Assembly: GCF_900100785.1 (NCBI RefSeq)
Contig: NZ_FNCP01000023.1
Span: 20,035 to 84,034, forward strand
Source: Desulfosporosinus hippei DSM 8344
Lineage (GTDB): Bacteria > Bacillota > Desulfitobacteriia > Desulfitobacteriales > Desulfitobacteriaceae
Length of the DNA: 64,000 nucleotides
Direction of reading: 5' to 3'
A program made the position numbers and the translations under genes. The notes under the pieces are model-generated. The model saw only the letters and a list, made by a program, of their open reading frames with translations. It had not been told where the DNA came from and searched no databases. Below are positions 18,067 through 27,570 of this stretch, in pieces (position 1 is the first letter of the stretch; the number at the start of each line of letters is the position of its first letter).

Positions 18067-18155
18067 TTATTGTTTCACATTTAACCGATTAAAACAGGTC
18101 TTAACACCCTCTTCAGCTGTTACCTTCAAACCTTCCTTTGACGCTCCAAAAGCTC
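18067..18155 (-). pseudogene. Remnant of the 3' end of the GTPase-companion gene
   Basis: The reverse strand reads FGASKEGLKVTAEEGVKTCF near a stop, matching FGTTKEALKETVEESLKTCF at the C-terminus of the protein encoded at 21658-22068. The DNA is similar over about 65 bases. The rest of the gap 17742-18564 holds no other gene I can support; around 17945-17975 there is a GC-rich segment that may be the terminator of the lost gene. Confidence 0.6.
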
Positions 18156-18564
18156 TTTTGCGGACAGCGTTTCGCTGACGATGGGTTTGAGATTCTTTTC
18201 CTACTAAAATACTCGGTGGTTTTCTAATACACTGCACGAAATAAGAATAGCCGGAAGATAATAGGTTATAGTACATAAATAATGTTTTTAGGGATTAATA
18301 GCTCTTTACACACACTTCTTGTAAGCACCTATTCAGAAAAAAATTGCATTACCAGGATGCCATAGCTCTAGAGCCTCTTTTTCTCGGGATATAATTTCCT
18401 CTATTTGCATATAATCCACTTCTCCCCTCTAAGAGCCTATTTATAAGAATACAATTGTAGTTGGGTTTTATCAAATTAATACTGTGTTACATAATTGAAT
18501 CAAGTATATATGACAACTAGTATTTTATGAATGTGAAATCTAATATGAGGGTAGGTCAGATAAC

Positions 18565-18768
18565 ATGGCAATTATTACTTTTCTTATTATTGGTTGGATC
18601 TTAAATTTATTCAAATTCGAACAATTGTTTATTCAAGCTTTTAAAGAGCTATTTGGCAAAGATATGACAAAGGCTACCTACTATTTCTCGTTTTTGTGTG
18701 TAGGAGTTTTCGGTGAAATAGTTCTATTTTTTCAAGGTGCTTACTATGAATATTTCTTACATCGCTGA
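18565..18768 (+). CDS. Small predicted membrane protein
   Basis: 67 residues with an N-terminal hydrophobic segment (IITFLIIGWILNLF) and a second one (YYFSFLCVGVFGEIVLFF). A weak ribosome-binding site (GAGGGTAGG) lies about 10 bases before the ATG. I do not recognise a family. It stands alone in a gene-poor region and could be a chance ORF. Confidence 0.4.
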   Translation: MAIITFLIIGWILNLFKFEQLFIQAFKELFGKDMTKATYYFSFLCVGVFGEIVLFFQGAYYEYFLHR

Positions 18769-18969
18769 GACAACGTTCAAGTCAGTAGTAATTCAGATAG
18801 AAGTGATAAATCAATGGAATTAGATAATAATAACCACTCAGTATTTCTTATGTGATCTTTTCTGTCAATTCGATTCACCAATCACCAAATATTTCAAAAC
18901 TATGCTAAAGGGCGTCAGTCAGTAATTATACTAACTGGCACCCTGGATTTCTCAAACATTGGGTATTGT

Positions 18970-18997
18970 TAAAACCGCCCGCTAAGTGGGTGGTTTT
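18970..18997 (-). terminator. Terminator of the RDD-protein/SppA unit
   Basis: The arms AAAACCGCCC and GGGTGGTTTT pair over 10 bases (one G-T) around a short loop, with T residues at either end. It lies 39 bases after the RDD gene stop and may work on both strands. Confidence 0.75.
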
Positions 18998-19035
18998 GAT
19001 TAAAATCAATTGAGGCATAACTCAAGTCAATCCGA

Positions 19036-19566
19036 CTATTTTGCTGCTGCTTGGTCAGCTGGGATCTGAACCAATCTACCCAACTTTTTAGCACCAGCAT
19101 AAACCACATAGGTATCGCCTAGGATATCAGACAATCCCTGCTTCCGGGGATGAAACGCACAAACCAGATACCCCAGGTAGGTACCAAGCAACTGTGCCAG
19201 TATTCTTCCGGCAACTTCCCGCATGATGACTGTAAGCCAGCTAAGAGGATGTCCGTCCTTCCTTACGACTTTAATTCCCATGATCATTTTTCCCAGCGTT
19301 TGTCCAAAATACATAGTCATCAATACAAAATATAGGCTTCCCCAGATACCGGGGAAGAGTGAATTCATGAGAATAAATGATTTGACTGTTGTTGTTTCCA
19401 GACCTGACGGCCATACCAGGCGGAAAAATATCTGACTGCTCATAGCAATGACCAACAGATCAAGGATAAAGGCAAAAAATCTGGTCCAAAATCCCACGAC
19501 TCTCAGAGTTATAACGTTTCCACTTTCCATTAACTGATTGCCGCTGTGCTCATTAATGATATCCAT
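19036..19566 (-). CDS. RDD-family membrane protein (YteJ-like)
   Basis: 176 residues. The RDD signature is visible as VVGFWTRFFAFILDLLVI, followed by further hydrophobic segments (WGSLYFVLMTMYF) and GQTLGKMIMGIKVV. The gene starts 18 bases after sppA on the same strand. B. subtilis has the same pairing (sppA-yteJ), where YteJ is linked to control of SppA and resistance to lantibiotics (family knowledge). The same relation is likely here. Confidence 0.87.
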   Translation of the reverse strand: MDIINEHSGNQLMESGNVITLRVVGFWTRFFAFILDLLVIAMSSQIFFRLVWPSGLETTTVKSFILMNSLFPGIWGSLYFVLMTMYFGQTLGKMIMGIKVVRKDGHPLSWLTVIMREVAGRILAQLLGTYLGYLVCAFHPRKQGLSDILGDTYVVYAGAKKLGRLVQIPADQAAAK

Positions 19567-19583
19567 TGATTAATCACCATCCT

Positions 19584-20585
19584 TTAGCGGTATAGGTACA
19601 TAGCTGTAGGTACCGCACTGTTCTGCAAATCCTCTTTGATCCGCGAAAAGTCAAGTCGCGACGACGGAAGGGACAAGAGTGTATTCAAATTGAACAGATC
19701 TTCTTTTTTATATTTAATAACTTTAGGGTTCGTTTCGTTAATCATTTTTGCAGCTTCGGTAATAGCTCCGTCCAAATCACCTATTTGGTCTATTAAGCCC
19801 AGTGACTTGGCCTGCGACGCTGTATAAACCCTTCCATCAGCAATACTGATGACTGCCTGTCGGTCCATTTTCCTTCCTTTAGCCACGACATCTACAAAAT
19901 AACCATAATACTCATCAATGATCCCCTGCATGATCTGCATTTCTTCCTGCGTCGTATCACGCATCGGATTTAAGATGTCTTTATTTTTACCACTTTTGAA
20001 AACCAGTTCCTCAATACCCCATTTATCTGCCAGCTGGCTGTAATTATATGTAGACATAATGACGCCGATTGATCCGGTCATCGTAAAGCGATTTGCAAGA
20101 ATCTTATCCGCCGGCATAGAAATATAGTACCCTCCCGAAGCTGCCATTGAACCCATAGATACAACCAAAGGTTTTTGGTATATGTCTTTTAAGCTCTTTA
20201 GTTTCTGATAAATTTGATCACTCTCATACACGCCACCGCCAGGTGAATCCACTGCCAGAATGATTGCTTTTATTTCCGAATTTTCAAAGGCGTTTTCGAC
20301 TTCCTGCAAAAACACCTGATGATCAAAGTTATTGGTACCGGTTGACAATGCATTGCCCGAGTCTTCAATTGTCCCGTCTACGTTAAGAATAGCAATGGTT
20401 TGGCCTAATCCTTCTTGATAAGTCTCAGTACTAAATGGTGATTTTGAAGATAACAGCGATAGGGGATCTCCTAATTTTTCTGTCGTTGTTCCAGTTTTTG
20501 CCCTTGTAGAAACAACATCTGTACGGATATACACTACCAACAATACAATGATAACAGCTATAGAAACCCAGCGTTTTTTATTCAT
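19584..20585 (-). CDS. sppA: Signal peptide peptidase SppA
   Basis: A 333-residue S49-family serine protease with one N-terminal membrane anchor (SIAVIIVLLVVYI). The nucleophile Ser is in GSMAASGGYYISMPADKI and the general-base Lys is in the TGSIGVIM...FKSGKNKD region. It digests leftover signal peptides in the membrane. A typical AGGAAAG ribosome-binding site is present. It forms a unit with the RDD gene downstream. Confidence 0.94.
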   Translation of the reverse strand: MNKKRWVSIAVIIVLLVVYIRTDVVSTRAKTGTTTEKLGDPLSLLSSKSPFSTETYQEGLGQTIAILNVDGTIEDSGNALSTGTNNFDHQVFLQEVENAFENSEIKAIILAVDSPGGGVYESDQIYQKLKSLKDIYQKPLVVSMGSMAASGGYYISMPADKILANRFTMTGSIGVIMSTYNYSQLADKWGIEELVFKSGKNKDILNPMRDTTQEEMQIMQGIIDEYYGYFVDVVAKGRKMDRQAVISIADGRVYTASQAKSLGLIDQIGDLDGAITEAAKMINETNPKVIKYKKEDLFNLNTLLSLPSSRLDFSRIKEDLQNSAVPTAMYLYR

Positions 20586-20732
20586 AACTTTCCTCCTAGT
20601 TTATTTATCATCTTGCAGCGAGAAGACTCAGAATTTCCGGAATGACACAATGGATTTTTGATTCCCTTCCGAAGAATTGCGAATCAAATCGACAATGTAG
20701 GCAAAGAAATCGAAAACACTGCGAGGCAACTA

Positions 20733-20763
20733 AAAAGCACCTGCGAATTGCGCGAGTGCTTTG
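20733..20763 (-). terminator. Terminator of the coiled-coil gene
   Basis: The reverse strand shows an AAAGCACTCGCG / CGCAGGTGCTTT stem with an AATT loop, then TTTT. It lies just after the stop at 20772. Part of it (ACAAAGCACCTGCG) is repeated at 63865-63880 behind a copied gene tail. Confidence 0.8.
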
Positions 20764-20771
20764 TCTTATAT

Positions 20772-21086
20772 TTATAGATTTGCAGTTTTTTTCTCTAAAG
20801 CCTTAATTCTGCTCTCATAGTCGTTAAAACTATTATCTGCAGCAATAACGAATGACTTAATTATTTGTAAATCTGATTTTACTTTCTTCATATCAGATTC
20901 TAATGATTTCTGCCCATTTTCTAGTACCTTCTGTCCATTTTCTAGTACCTTTTGTCCTTCTTCTAATACTTTCTGTCCTTCTTCCACTTTTCCCAACCTA
21001 TTTTCAATAATCCGCTGTCCCTCAGCCAGGGTTTTGAACATATCCCGAACTTCTTCAAGTATTACACCCACCTGATTTTCATTCAT
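20772..21086 (-). CDS. Small coiled-coil protein with heptad repeats
   Basis: 104 residues, almost all predicted helix. Four consecutive seven-residue units follow the pattern (E)EGQKVLE / ENGQKVLE / ENGQKSLE, then a charged helix ending KALEKKTANL. At DNA level the repeats are near-identical, so copy number can change by slippage. No signal peptide or membrane segment. Proteins like this are common in Clostridia but have no assigned function. Its 3' end plus terminator is duplicated at 63810-63880. Confidence 0.75.
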   Translation of the reverse strand: MNENQVGVILEEVRDMFKTLAEGQRIIENRLGKVEEGQKVLEEGQKVLENGQKVLENGQKSLESDMKKVKSDLQIIKSFVIAADNSFNDYESRIKALEKKTANL

Positions 21087-21349
21087 AAGTTCACCGCCTT
21101 ATATATGTTCAAGCCTTTTTATTATACCATAAGTGGGTTTTAAGGGTAATATATTTCGCCTCGATATTTTCATGCTTTGCCGCCTCAACGCTGCACAATT
21201 TGACTTACTCCCATGCCAATATCCTCTAAAACCATTAGGAAACAAATTCAGGCAATATATTCCTTATCCTGGGAAATTTAGGGTTTGCCACCATTTTTAT
21301 CGAATGTTATATTTGGGGTAGCCAAAATATCCGAAGGGGTGAAGAAATT

Positions 21350-21559
21350 ATGGACTATCAGAACGAAGGTAAGATTAATGACTACCGTGTTAATTTCCAT
21401 AATAACGGAAAAATCATCAGCGTTGAAGTAACCTGCTGCGGTGGGCATATCGGAGAGATGCGCTTCAAAGACGGCGAACATAAACAATGCTTGGCTTGCG
21501 GGACGCTGCATACATTAAAGCTCCAGCACAATCACTTTCATATCCGCCAATCCAAGTGA
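21350..21559 (+). CDS. Small Cys/His-rich protein, possible zinc binder
   Basis: 69 residues containing VTCCGGHIGEMRF and HKQCLACGTLHTLKLQHNHFHI. The two Cys pairs and several His could hold a zinc ion. GAAGGGGTG lies about 8 bases before the ATG. It is read opposite to its neighbours and alone. I do not recognise the family. Confidence 0.6.
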   Translation: MDYQNEGKINDYRVNFHNNGKIISVEVTCCGGHIGEMRFKDGEHKQCLACGTLHTLKLQHNHFHIRQSK

Positions 21560-21620
21560 AGACATTATATCATAATATGGCTATATCATAACCCAAATAA
21601 TCCCAGTCGCATTCGCTATG

Positions 21621-21654
21621 AAGGGTCTAAGGCATACTAATACCTTTGACCCTT
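21621..21654 (-). terminator. Hairpin ending the corrinoid operon
   Basis: Arms AAGGGTCTAAGGCAT and ATACCTTTGACCCTT (13 of 15 paired) lie 4 bases after the last stop codon of the operon. The T-run is weak. Confidence 0.6.
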
Positions 21655-21657
21655 TCG

Positions 21658-22068
21658 CTAAAAACCTTTTATCATATTTGGCAAGGATGTATTAAAACAG
21701 GTCTTAAGACTTTCTTCGACTGTTTCCTTCAAGGCTTCCTTGGTCGTTCCAAAAACAATCACTGTCACGCAGAGGGTGGCTCTATCTAAAAACCATTCAC
21801 TCCACCCCTGGGATTGTTGACTACTAATGCTTCTGCCGGTAGACGATAACCATAAATTTTCCTGACCCTCAACAAAAACTTTAATATGCCCAACAAAACA
21901 GGCCTTAGCACTTGTCCAATCCCTGATCTCTTCAATCCATTGAGTGAGAGCTTGTTTAACCCTTTCGGACTTTACCTTTTCTAAAAGCGCCAGGCTGTAG
22001 GTCTCAGAAAAAATCGCCGGGTCAGAATGCTTAGTCGAGCACTTAAGTAAATCCTGATCACTCACCAT
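21658..22068 (-). CDS. Companion of the G3E GTPase, possible detached CobW C-terminal domain
   Basis: 136 residues of unknown family. The stretch GHIKVFVEGQENLWLSS followed by ATLCVTVIVFGTTKEALKETV resembles the C-terminal domain of CobW-type GTPases (HxK strand, then a final strand-helix), here encoded separately. Its start overlaps the GTPase stop by 11 bases, so the two are coupled and probably work as one unit. A decayed copy of its 3' end is at 18067. Confidence 0.75.
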   Translation of the reverse strand: MVSDQDLLKCSTKHSDPAIFSETYSLALLEKVKSERVKQALTQWIEEIRDWTSAKACFVGHIKVFVEGQENLWLSSTGRSISSQQSQGWSEWFLDRATLCVTVIVFGTTKEALKETVEESLKTCFNTSLPNMIKGF

Positions 22069-22681
22069 TAGTCACCACTTTACGCCAGATTTGAGGATCG
22101 ACTTCAGCCTGGGCGGAGATTGAATAGAAGTGGCCAGAAGAATTGATCCTTTTAATGTCTTCTGCGACTTGGCTAACTTGCTCAGGTTCTAAACAGTCGA
22201 TTTTGTTCAAGAGAATAACGTTTGCCTGAGCGATTTGTTCTTCTATTAAACCGGGCATGATCGTAGAAAGATCATCCCATCGTTCTGCATCAGCCACAAC
22301 AATGGTCTTCAAACTATCTATGCCCTTCCCATACTTAGTGATGGTTTCCGCGATGGTATGGGGGAAGGCCATTCCCGTTGTCTCAATGATCACCCATTCC
22401 GGCGATAACTCCTCCTGAATTTTATTAAGACAGACGGTAAGCTCCGCGTTCAGGGTACAACAGATACAGCCGGCAATAAGTTCTCGAACATTTAGCCCTT
22501 CTGCTTTGAGAATCTTATCATCAATACCCGTTTCCCCTACTTCATTTTCAATAATTACCAAAGAAGGTTTGCCACTATCCAACTGTAGTGCCGAAAGTTC
22601 TGCTGTTAGGTATCGAGCAACTTGCAAGATAACCGAAGTTTTGCCTGAACCTAGAAATCCGCCAAAAAGTAAAATATTCAT
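22058..22681 (-). CDS. G3E-family GTPase (CobW/P47K type)
   Basis: 207 residues with the Walker A FGGFLGSGKTS, the ENEVGETGID switch, the metal-binding GCICCTL motif, ETTG and the NKID guanine specificity motif. Such GTPases load metals or cofactors; in methyltransferase operons they may help insert or repair the corrinoid (inference). It is shorter than full-length CobW proteins because the C-terminal domain is missing and probably supplied by the overlapping next gene. Confidence 0.9.
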   Translation of the reverse strand: MNILLFGGFLGSGKTSVILQVARYLTAELSALQLDSGKPSLVIIENEVGETGIDDKILKAEGLNVRELIAGCICCTLNAELTVCLNKIQEELSPEWVIIETTGMAFPHTIAETITKYGKGIDSLKTIVVADAERWDDLSTIMPGLIEEQIAQANVILLNKIDCLEPEQVSQVAEDIKRINSSGHFYSISAQAEVDPQIWRKVVTNGE

Positions 22682-22752
22682 TGCCTATAACTCCTTACGC
22701 TGACATTCCGCACCCTTAGTTAAAGGCCCTTGATTGAGGCGAATAAAAAGTT

Positions 22753-24561
22753 CTATTTCACCTTAAATTGAGAGCACTCAGCAAATAATCGTTCATAACC
22801 TTTGGTCACACTTAATTCGAGATAGTTAAAGTCTCGGGCCAGCTTTATCATTTCTCGGCGGGTTTCCAGGGACATCAGGGCCAGATAAGCCCCGGTTTTT
22901 GAGGAATTACCGATGTAGGTGATTTTATCTCGGACAGCCTTCGGTAAAATATCCGTCCCCACCAAACTTTCGACCGATAGATGAGCGCCGAACTGACCAG
23001 CCACAATCACCTCATCCAGATCCGAAAATGTGAGATCCATAGCCTTTACCAGTGCCACAAATCCGGATAAAATCGCACTCTTGGCCAGTTGGACCTGGCG
23101 CACATCCCCCTGGGTAATGAGGACTTTATGGGGGCCCTCTCCGATACGAATTCGTCGTTTCTTGCCATCCAGGTCAATATAGGGCAGTCTCGGGTCCCCA
23201 GCCTCTAACTCCTCAGGCTTAACAATATTGCCACGGGCAGTGATAAACCCATGTTTTAACAATTCTCGTATAGCGGCCATTATCCCACTGCCACATAAAC
23301 CCAGGGGGGCCTTATCTCCGATAACTTTCAGATCAAAACCCTGCTCTTTTTCGAAATAAACTTCCTCAATGGCCCCATCGGCAGCACGCATACCGCAGCT
23401 GATATTCATCCCTTCCAGGGCTGGTCCCGCTGCACAAGAGCAAGATACTAACTTTTCCCCGTCGGAGAGAACGATTTCTCCATTGGTACCGATATCGATA
23501 AAGAGCACTTTATCCTTCCTGTTGTGGAGCCCAGCCACATAAGCCCCTGCCACGATATCTGCTCCTATATAAGAAGAAACCGCTGGCAGACAATAGACTC
23601 GACCAAAGGGGGAAAGGGCCGTTAAACCCACATCCCTTGCTTTAATATCTTTGGCCCCGACAAAGATCGGGGCATAAGGAGCTTTCCCAATGGAGAGGGG
23701 ATTAACTCCCAAAACCATATGCATCATCGTGCAATTAGCCGCAATAGCGATTTCATAGATCAAAGAAGGGGAGATCTGCTGCCTTTCACACATGGTGTGG
23801 AGCATCTCGTTTAAGGAATCGACAATGGCTGTCTGTAACTGATCCCGCCCCTCCTTACCTTGATCGAGAACATAGGTGATGCGAGTAAGCACATCCTGAC
23901 CAAAATTTTTCTGGGCATTGATGGCCGCTTCGCTATCTATTTCATCTCCTGTCCTTAAGTCGATGAGTGCAGCTACAACGGTGGTCGTTCCGATATCAAC
24001 GGCGACTCCGTAAAGTCTTTCCCGGGTATCCCCTTTTTCAATCCCAATCAGTTGATCTTGATTAAATACCCCAGTATAGGTTCCCTCCCCCATGATAATT
24101 TGGCGGAGCACATCCCAGGGCAGCTGATCCATACCCAGGGCCCTTGCAAACAACAGTTCATAAGGAGTTTGGTCTTCCAGAGTAGGCTTGATGATCTCAA
24201 TGGTCTTTTTCCGGATTGCCGGATTGGGTTCATACTCTGGTACATAGCCTCCTGTCAGAACCTGGTGATTTTCCTCCTGATCAACGATGTCGATCTCTAA
24301 ATCCCCTGTCGGATAGATAAGACAGGCCAAACGGATACCTTCAGCGATCTCTTTTGGGGTAAGGCGTTCTTTCTCGTCGTCAGATAGAGGCGGGAGATCT
24401 CCTCCTAAATGTTTAATCTTACACTTGCCACAGCTTCCTCGTCCTCCACAGGGACTTTCAATGAAAATCTGCTGGCCGACAAGAATATTCAGGAGATTTT
24501 CCCCTGCCCCTATGTCATAGGAAAATTTAATAGTTTGTCTTGGTAAGGCAATTGTATGCAT
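22753..24561 (-). CDS. Reductive activator of corrinoid protein (RACo-type, ferredoxin plus ASKHA domain)
   Basis: 602 residues. The N-terminal [2Fe-2S] domain (CGGRGSCGKCKI, with a later Cys in RLACLIY) is followed by a linker and a DUF4445 ATPase domain (VDIGTTTVVAALIDL, FIDIGTNGEI, CAAGPALEGMNI, GLCGSGIM, GQFGAH). The enzyme uses ATP to return an oxidised Co(II) corrinoid to active Co(I). It sits within the operon that encodes the corrinoid protein, so that protein is the obvious substrate. Confidence 0.93.
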   Translation of the reverse strand: MHTIALPRQTIKFSYDIGAGENLLNILVGQQIFIESPCGGRGSCGKCKIKHLGGDLPPLSDDEKERLTPKEIAEGIRLACLIYPTGDLEIDIVDQEENHQVLTGGYVPEYEPNPAIRKKTIEIIKPTLEDQTPYELLFARALGMDQLPWDVLRQIIMGEGTYTGVFNQDQLIGIEKGDTRERLYGVAVDIGTTTVVAALIDLRTGDEIDSEAAINAQKNFGQDVLTRITYVLDQGKEGRDQLQTAIVDSLNEMLHTMCERQQISPSLIYEIAIAANCTMMHMVLGVNPLSIGKAPYAPIFVGAKDIKARDVGLTALSPFGRVYCLPAVSSYIGADIVAGAYVAGLHNRKDKVLFIDIGTNGEIVLSDGEKLVSCSCAAGPALEGMNISCGMRAADGAIEEVYFEKEQGFDLKVIGDKAPLGLCGSGIMAAIRELLKHGFITARGNIVKPEELEAGDPRLPYIDLDGKKRRIRIGEGPHKVLITQGDVRQVQLAKSAILSGFVALVKAMDLTFSDLDEVIVAGQFGAHLSVESLVGTDILPKAVRDKITYIGNSSKTGAYLALMSLETRREMIKLARDFNYLELSVTKGYERLFAECSQFKVK

Positions 24562-24648
24562 GCTAAAACCTCGTTTTCCAGTACACAGCCCTCTAAATCC
24601 TATACTTCAGAAGCTTCATGTGTTTCCTATACTTCATGAGCTTCATAA

Positions 24649-25665
24649 CTACTTTCCTTGAACAGCCCTTAGCATCGCCTGAATATTTTCCAGGGAAGAC
24701 TTAGTTCCCAGACCACAAGCAGGCGCGATAATATCGGACCCCTCCTCCATCACCTTCCGAGTCATAAGGCGAATGCGGTCTGCATCAGTAAGCTCCAGAG
24801 CAAAGGTACTTACATTACCCATCATAATCTTACCTGGCAACATTTTTTTCGACTCTTTGATGCTGACAATCGAGTCAAAGCTGTGGGCATCAGCACGAAG
24901 TTTATTCAGTGGTTCATAAACTTTATGCATCCGTCCGCAGATGTGCACAATGATCGGGATTTCTGGATTTCGCTCACGGAGTCCATCGATTAATTGATTG
25001 ATATAGGTCACTACGTATTCATCAAATAAACGCGGACCTAAGATTTCCCCTGTGCCACTGGGGTCAGAGATCGCAATCACATCGGCTCCTGCTTCGATCT
25101 GAGCCCGGCCAAAACTAATCAGACCTTCCGTGACAAACTTCATGAAAGCATGGGCCTCTTCTTTACGGCGTCTTAAAGCCTTATAGTAAACCACCGGTTC
25201 AATTAGGGAAGTAGCAACACTGACAGGTCCGGAAAGATTGCCAATAATGGGCACCCGATCAGCGTGTTCTTTCAGAATTTTAATGGCATCCAGCACCACT
25301 TTTGCCCGTTTGCTGTAGGGCTCCAGGGGAGTTAATTTCCTCCATTGAGAAAGTTCCTCAAAGGCATACCCTGTGACATGAGGTTCATAAACGGTGGAAC
25401 CCAAGTCCACGACGGCACCCAACTGTTCTGCTTCAATAGTCATACAGAAGGGTACGCCGTAATTTTCGAAACAACCATAATCATAGACAGCCTTGGCTAG
25501 TCCCGCCATTTTTATAGGATCAGTATGCGCTTCCGGCCAATGAATGTCGACCTTTTCCATCAAGGCAGTGACCACCATATTCATCATCCCACCCGGGCAA
25601 ATACACGGTGAGCGATCCGTATTTACACCCTTTAGAGCGTTAAGAAGTCTTTCTTTTGAATCCAT
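24649..25665 (-). CDS. UroD-fold methyltransferase (MtaA/MtbA type, MT-II candidate)
   Basis: 338 residues of the uroporphyrinogen decarboxylase/MtaA superfamily. It carries the zinc-site motif HICG (IIVHICGRMH) and a C-terminal Cys in IIAPACGLGTKS, as in methylcobamide-dependent methyltransferases. The start MDSKERLLNALKG is typical of the MtaA branch. It most likely moves the methyl group from the corrinoid protein to a final acceptor. It lies between the corrinoid gene and the activator. Confidence 0.86.
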   Translation of the reverse strand: MDSKERLLNALKGVNTDRSPCICPGGMMNMVVTALMEKVDIHWPEAHTDPIKMAGLAKAVYDYGCFENYGVPFCMTIEAEQLGAVVDLGSTVYEPHVTGYAFEELSQWRKLTPLEPYSKRAKVVLDAIKILKEHADRVPIIGNLSGPVSVATSLIEPVVYYKALRRRKEEAHAFMKFVTEGLISFGRAQIEAGADVIAISDPSGTGEILGPRLFDEYVVTYINQLIDGLRERNPEIPIIVHICGRMHKVYEPLNKLRADAHSFDSIVSIKESKKMLPGKIMMGNVSTFALELTDADRIRLMTRKVMEEGSDIIAPACGLGTKSSLENIQAMLRAVQGK

Positions 25666-25707
25666 AAGGACGTCCTTTCCGGTCCTGAATCTATTCTGAT
25701 CCTATGT

Positions 25708-26367
25708 CTAAGCCATTCCCACTAATTGTTTGGCCAAAGTTACCGCCCCGGTGGCGTTAACGGCATAACCATCAGCGTTGATTTGATTACAGTAGGCCTG
25801 AGAAAGTGGCCCGCCGCCGATCATAACTTTTACTTTGTCTCTGATTCCCTCTTTGACGAGGATATCTACGACCTCTTTCATACCGGGCATAGTGGTAGTC
25901 ATCAGTGTGGAAAGACAAATTAGCTGCGCATCCACGTCCTTTGCTTTTTGTACGAAACTCTGAAGCGGGACATCTCTGCCCAAATCATACATTTCAAAGC
26001 CGGCGGTTTCGAGCATGATACGCACCAGGTTTTTGCCAATATCATGGGTATCCCCTTCTACAACGCCGATAACACATTTGTAGTTGACAGCACCTGCGGC
26101 CTTCTCTTGAGGCAGATGCTCTCTTAAAACATCCAGACCATTATACATAGCATCGGAGCACACCAAAAGGTCGGTAACAAAATACTCTTCTTCTTCATAC
26201 ATTTGACCGGCGCGGTTCATTCCATCAACAAGTCCTTTTAGGACCCCGTCAAGTGCTTCGTAACCTGCTGCAATATATTCTTTAGCCACATCGGCTACAT
26301 TTTCATCGTCCATTTCAAATACACTATCGGATAATTGTTGTAATAATTCTTCTTTTGACTTAACCAT
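25708..26367 (-). CDS. Corrinoid (B12-binding) methyl carrier protein
   Basis: 219 residues of the MtaC/MtbC family. An N-terminal helical cap (about 1-90) precedes a cobalamin-binding Rossmann domain with the lower-ligand motif DTHDIGKNL, then LSTLMTTTM and VMIGGGPLS. It carries the methyl group between the two methyltransferases and is reactivated by the RACo protein. ATG 26367 is chosen since AAGG lies 8 bases upstream; GTG 26382 is an in-frame alternative inside a GTGAAG repeat. Confidence 0.92.
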   Translation of the reverse strand: MVKSKEELLQQLSDSVFEMDDENVADVAKEYIAAGYEALDGVLKGLVDGMNRAGQMYEEEEYFVTDLLVCSDAMYNGLDVLREHLPQEKAAGAVNYKCVIGVVEGDTHDIGKNLVRIMLETAGFEMYDLGRDVPLQSFVQKAKDVDAQLICLSTLMTTTMPGMKEVVDILVKEGIRDKVKVMIGGGPLSQAYCNQINADGYAVNATGAVTLAKQLVGMA

Positions 26368-26397
26368 TACCTTCACCTTCACCTTCTAATTTGTTGA

Positions 26398-27486
26398 TTA
26401 ATGGTCCGTTGCGGGTTCATTTAATAACGCTTCATCGATAGGATAACGTCCATATTTGCGAACCGCTTCCATCATATAGTCTATATTCTCAACAGGCACA
26501 TTTTGAGTAATATCACAACCGGAAGCGATAATATAGCCCATAGGGCTGTCTTTTCCCTTGAGGATACAGGTCTTAACCGATTCAAAAACGTCTGATCTGG
26601 AGCCCAGCATCAGCACGTCGACGGGGGGAACATTACCCAAAATGGGTAAACGCTTGCCCACTTGTTCTTTCACATATTCCAGATCCACCAGGTTATCAAT
26701 ACTCAGCATATCCGGTCCTGTATCCACCATTTCCATGACAATACTCGTCGTATTGCCACAGATGTGATAGCAACACATTCCCCCCAATTCATGAATATAG
26801 CTCATCAATTCCGTAGCATAGGGCTTGACGAATTCTACGTATTGGCTTTTTTTCAGGAGGGTGCCTGAGGCAATGGGATCACACATGAGAATAATAATGC
26901 CGCGCTCAATATATTCCTTATAAATATCCTTAAGGGCGTCGGTACACAGGCGAAGCAGCCGGTGGATGGAGGCCGGATCTTTGCGGGTAGCTCTTAAAAG
27001 ATTTTCAGTGGGAAGGATACTGGAGACGGCTGTGAAAGGTCCTGTAATCAATACCCCTGTCGGGACCTCCTGCCCCATCTTTTCCTGACAGATTTCACAG
27101 GCCTCTAAGGTTCTGGCAAACCAAGGATCATTTTCTTTTTTGGTCTTGTTGAAATCCAATTGATCAATATCTTGAAGATTTTTTAAAACGTGATTCACAA
27201 TTGCAGGCAGACTATCCTCAGGATCATTCATTTCTGATCCCAGGGCGGTTCCTATCCCATGAAGACCATATTCAATGATCATCATATCGTTCCCATAACG
27301 TTGATAACAGTCGATTTGGGACTGGGCCTGCTTGAGTGCCGAAGCACGTTTTTCTCGATGGGTCATCCCTGAAACTCTGTGGGAGATAGAAACTAAGATA
27401 GGCATCGCCAGAATGCGATCCATTTTTTCTCCTTTCATAAAAGCTTGTAGCCGTTCATTGGGTGTCATTTGGTCTTGTGCGTGCAT
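26398..27486 (-). CDS. UroD-fold methyltransferase (MT-I candidate A)
   Basis: 362 residues of the uroporphyrinogen decarboxylase family, with the HICGNTTS zinc motif and the C-terminal Cys in IIASGCDIT. It lies 30 bases before the corrinoid protein start, the position of a substrate-specific methyltransferase in known operons. AGGAGG precedes the ATG by about 7 bases. The methyl donor cannot be read from sequence; it is not of the MttB (trimethylamine/betaine) or MtaB type. Confidence 0.84.
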   Translation of the reverse strand: MHAQDQMTPNERLQAFMKGEKMDRILAMPILVSISHRVSGMTHREKRASALKQAQSQIDCYQRYGNDMMIIEYGLHGIGTALGSEMNDPEDSLPAIVNHVLKNLQDIDQLDFNKTKKENDPWFARTLEACEICQEKMGQEVPTGVLITGPFTAVSSILPTENLLRATRKDPASIHRLLRLCTDALKDIYKEYIERGIIILMCDPIASGTLLKKSQYVEFVKPYATELMSYIHELGGMCCYHICGNTTSIVMEMVDTGPDMLSIDNLVDLEYVKEQVGKRLPILGNVPPVDVLMLGSRSDVFESVKTCILKGKDSPMGYIIASGCDITQNVPVENIDYMMEAVRKYGRYPIDEALLNEPATDH

Positions 27487-27570
27487 AGCAAATCCTCCTT
27501 TTTATTTCTGTTCATCAATCCTCTACCGAAACCCCGATGTTCGGCTTTAGCTGAACGAGTTCACCGGAAA

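Noticed and set aside
18565..18768. Small membrane ORF considered as a type I toxin
   Set aside because: At 67 residues with a central polar region it does not match toxin families, and no antisense RNA is evident.
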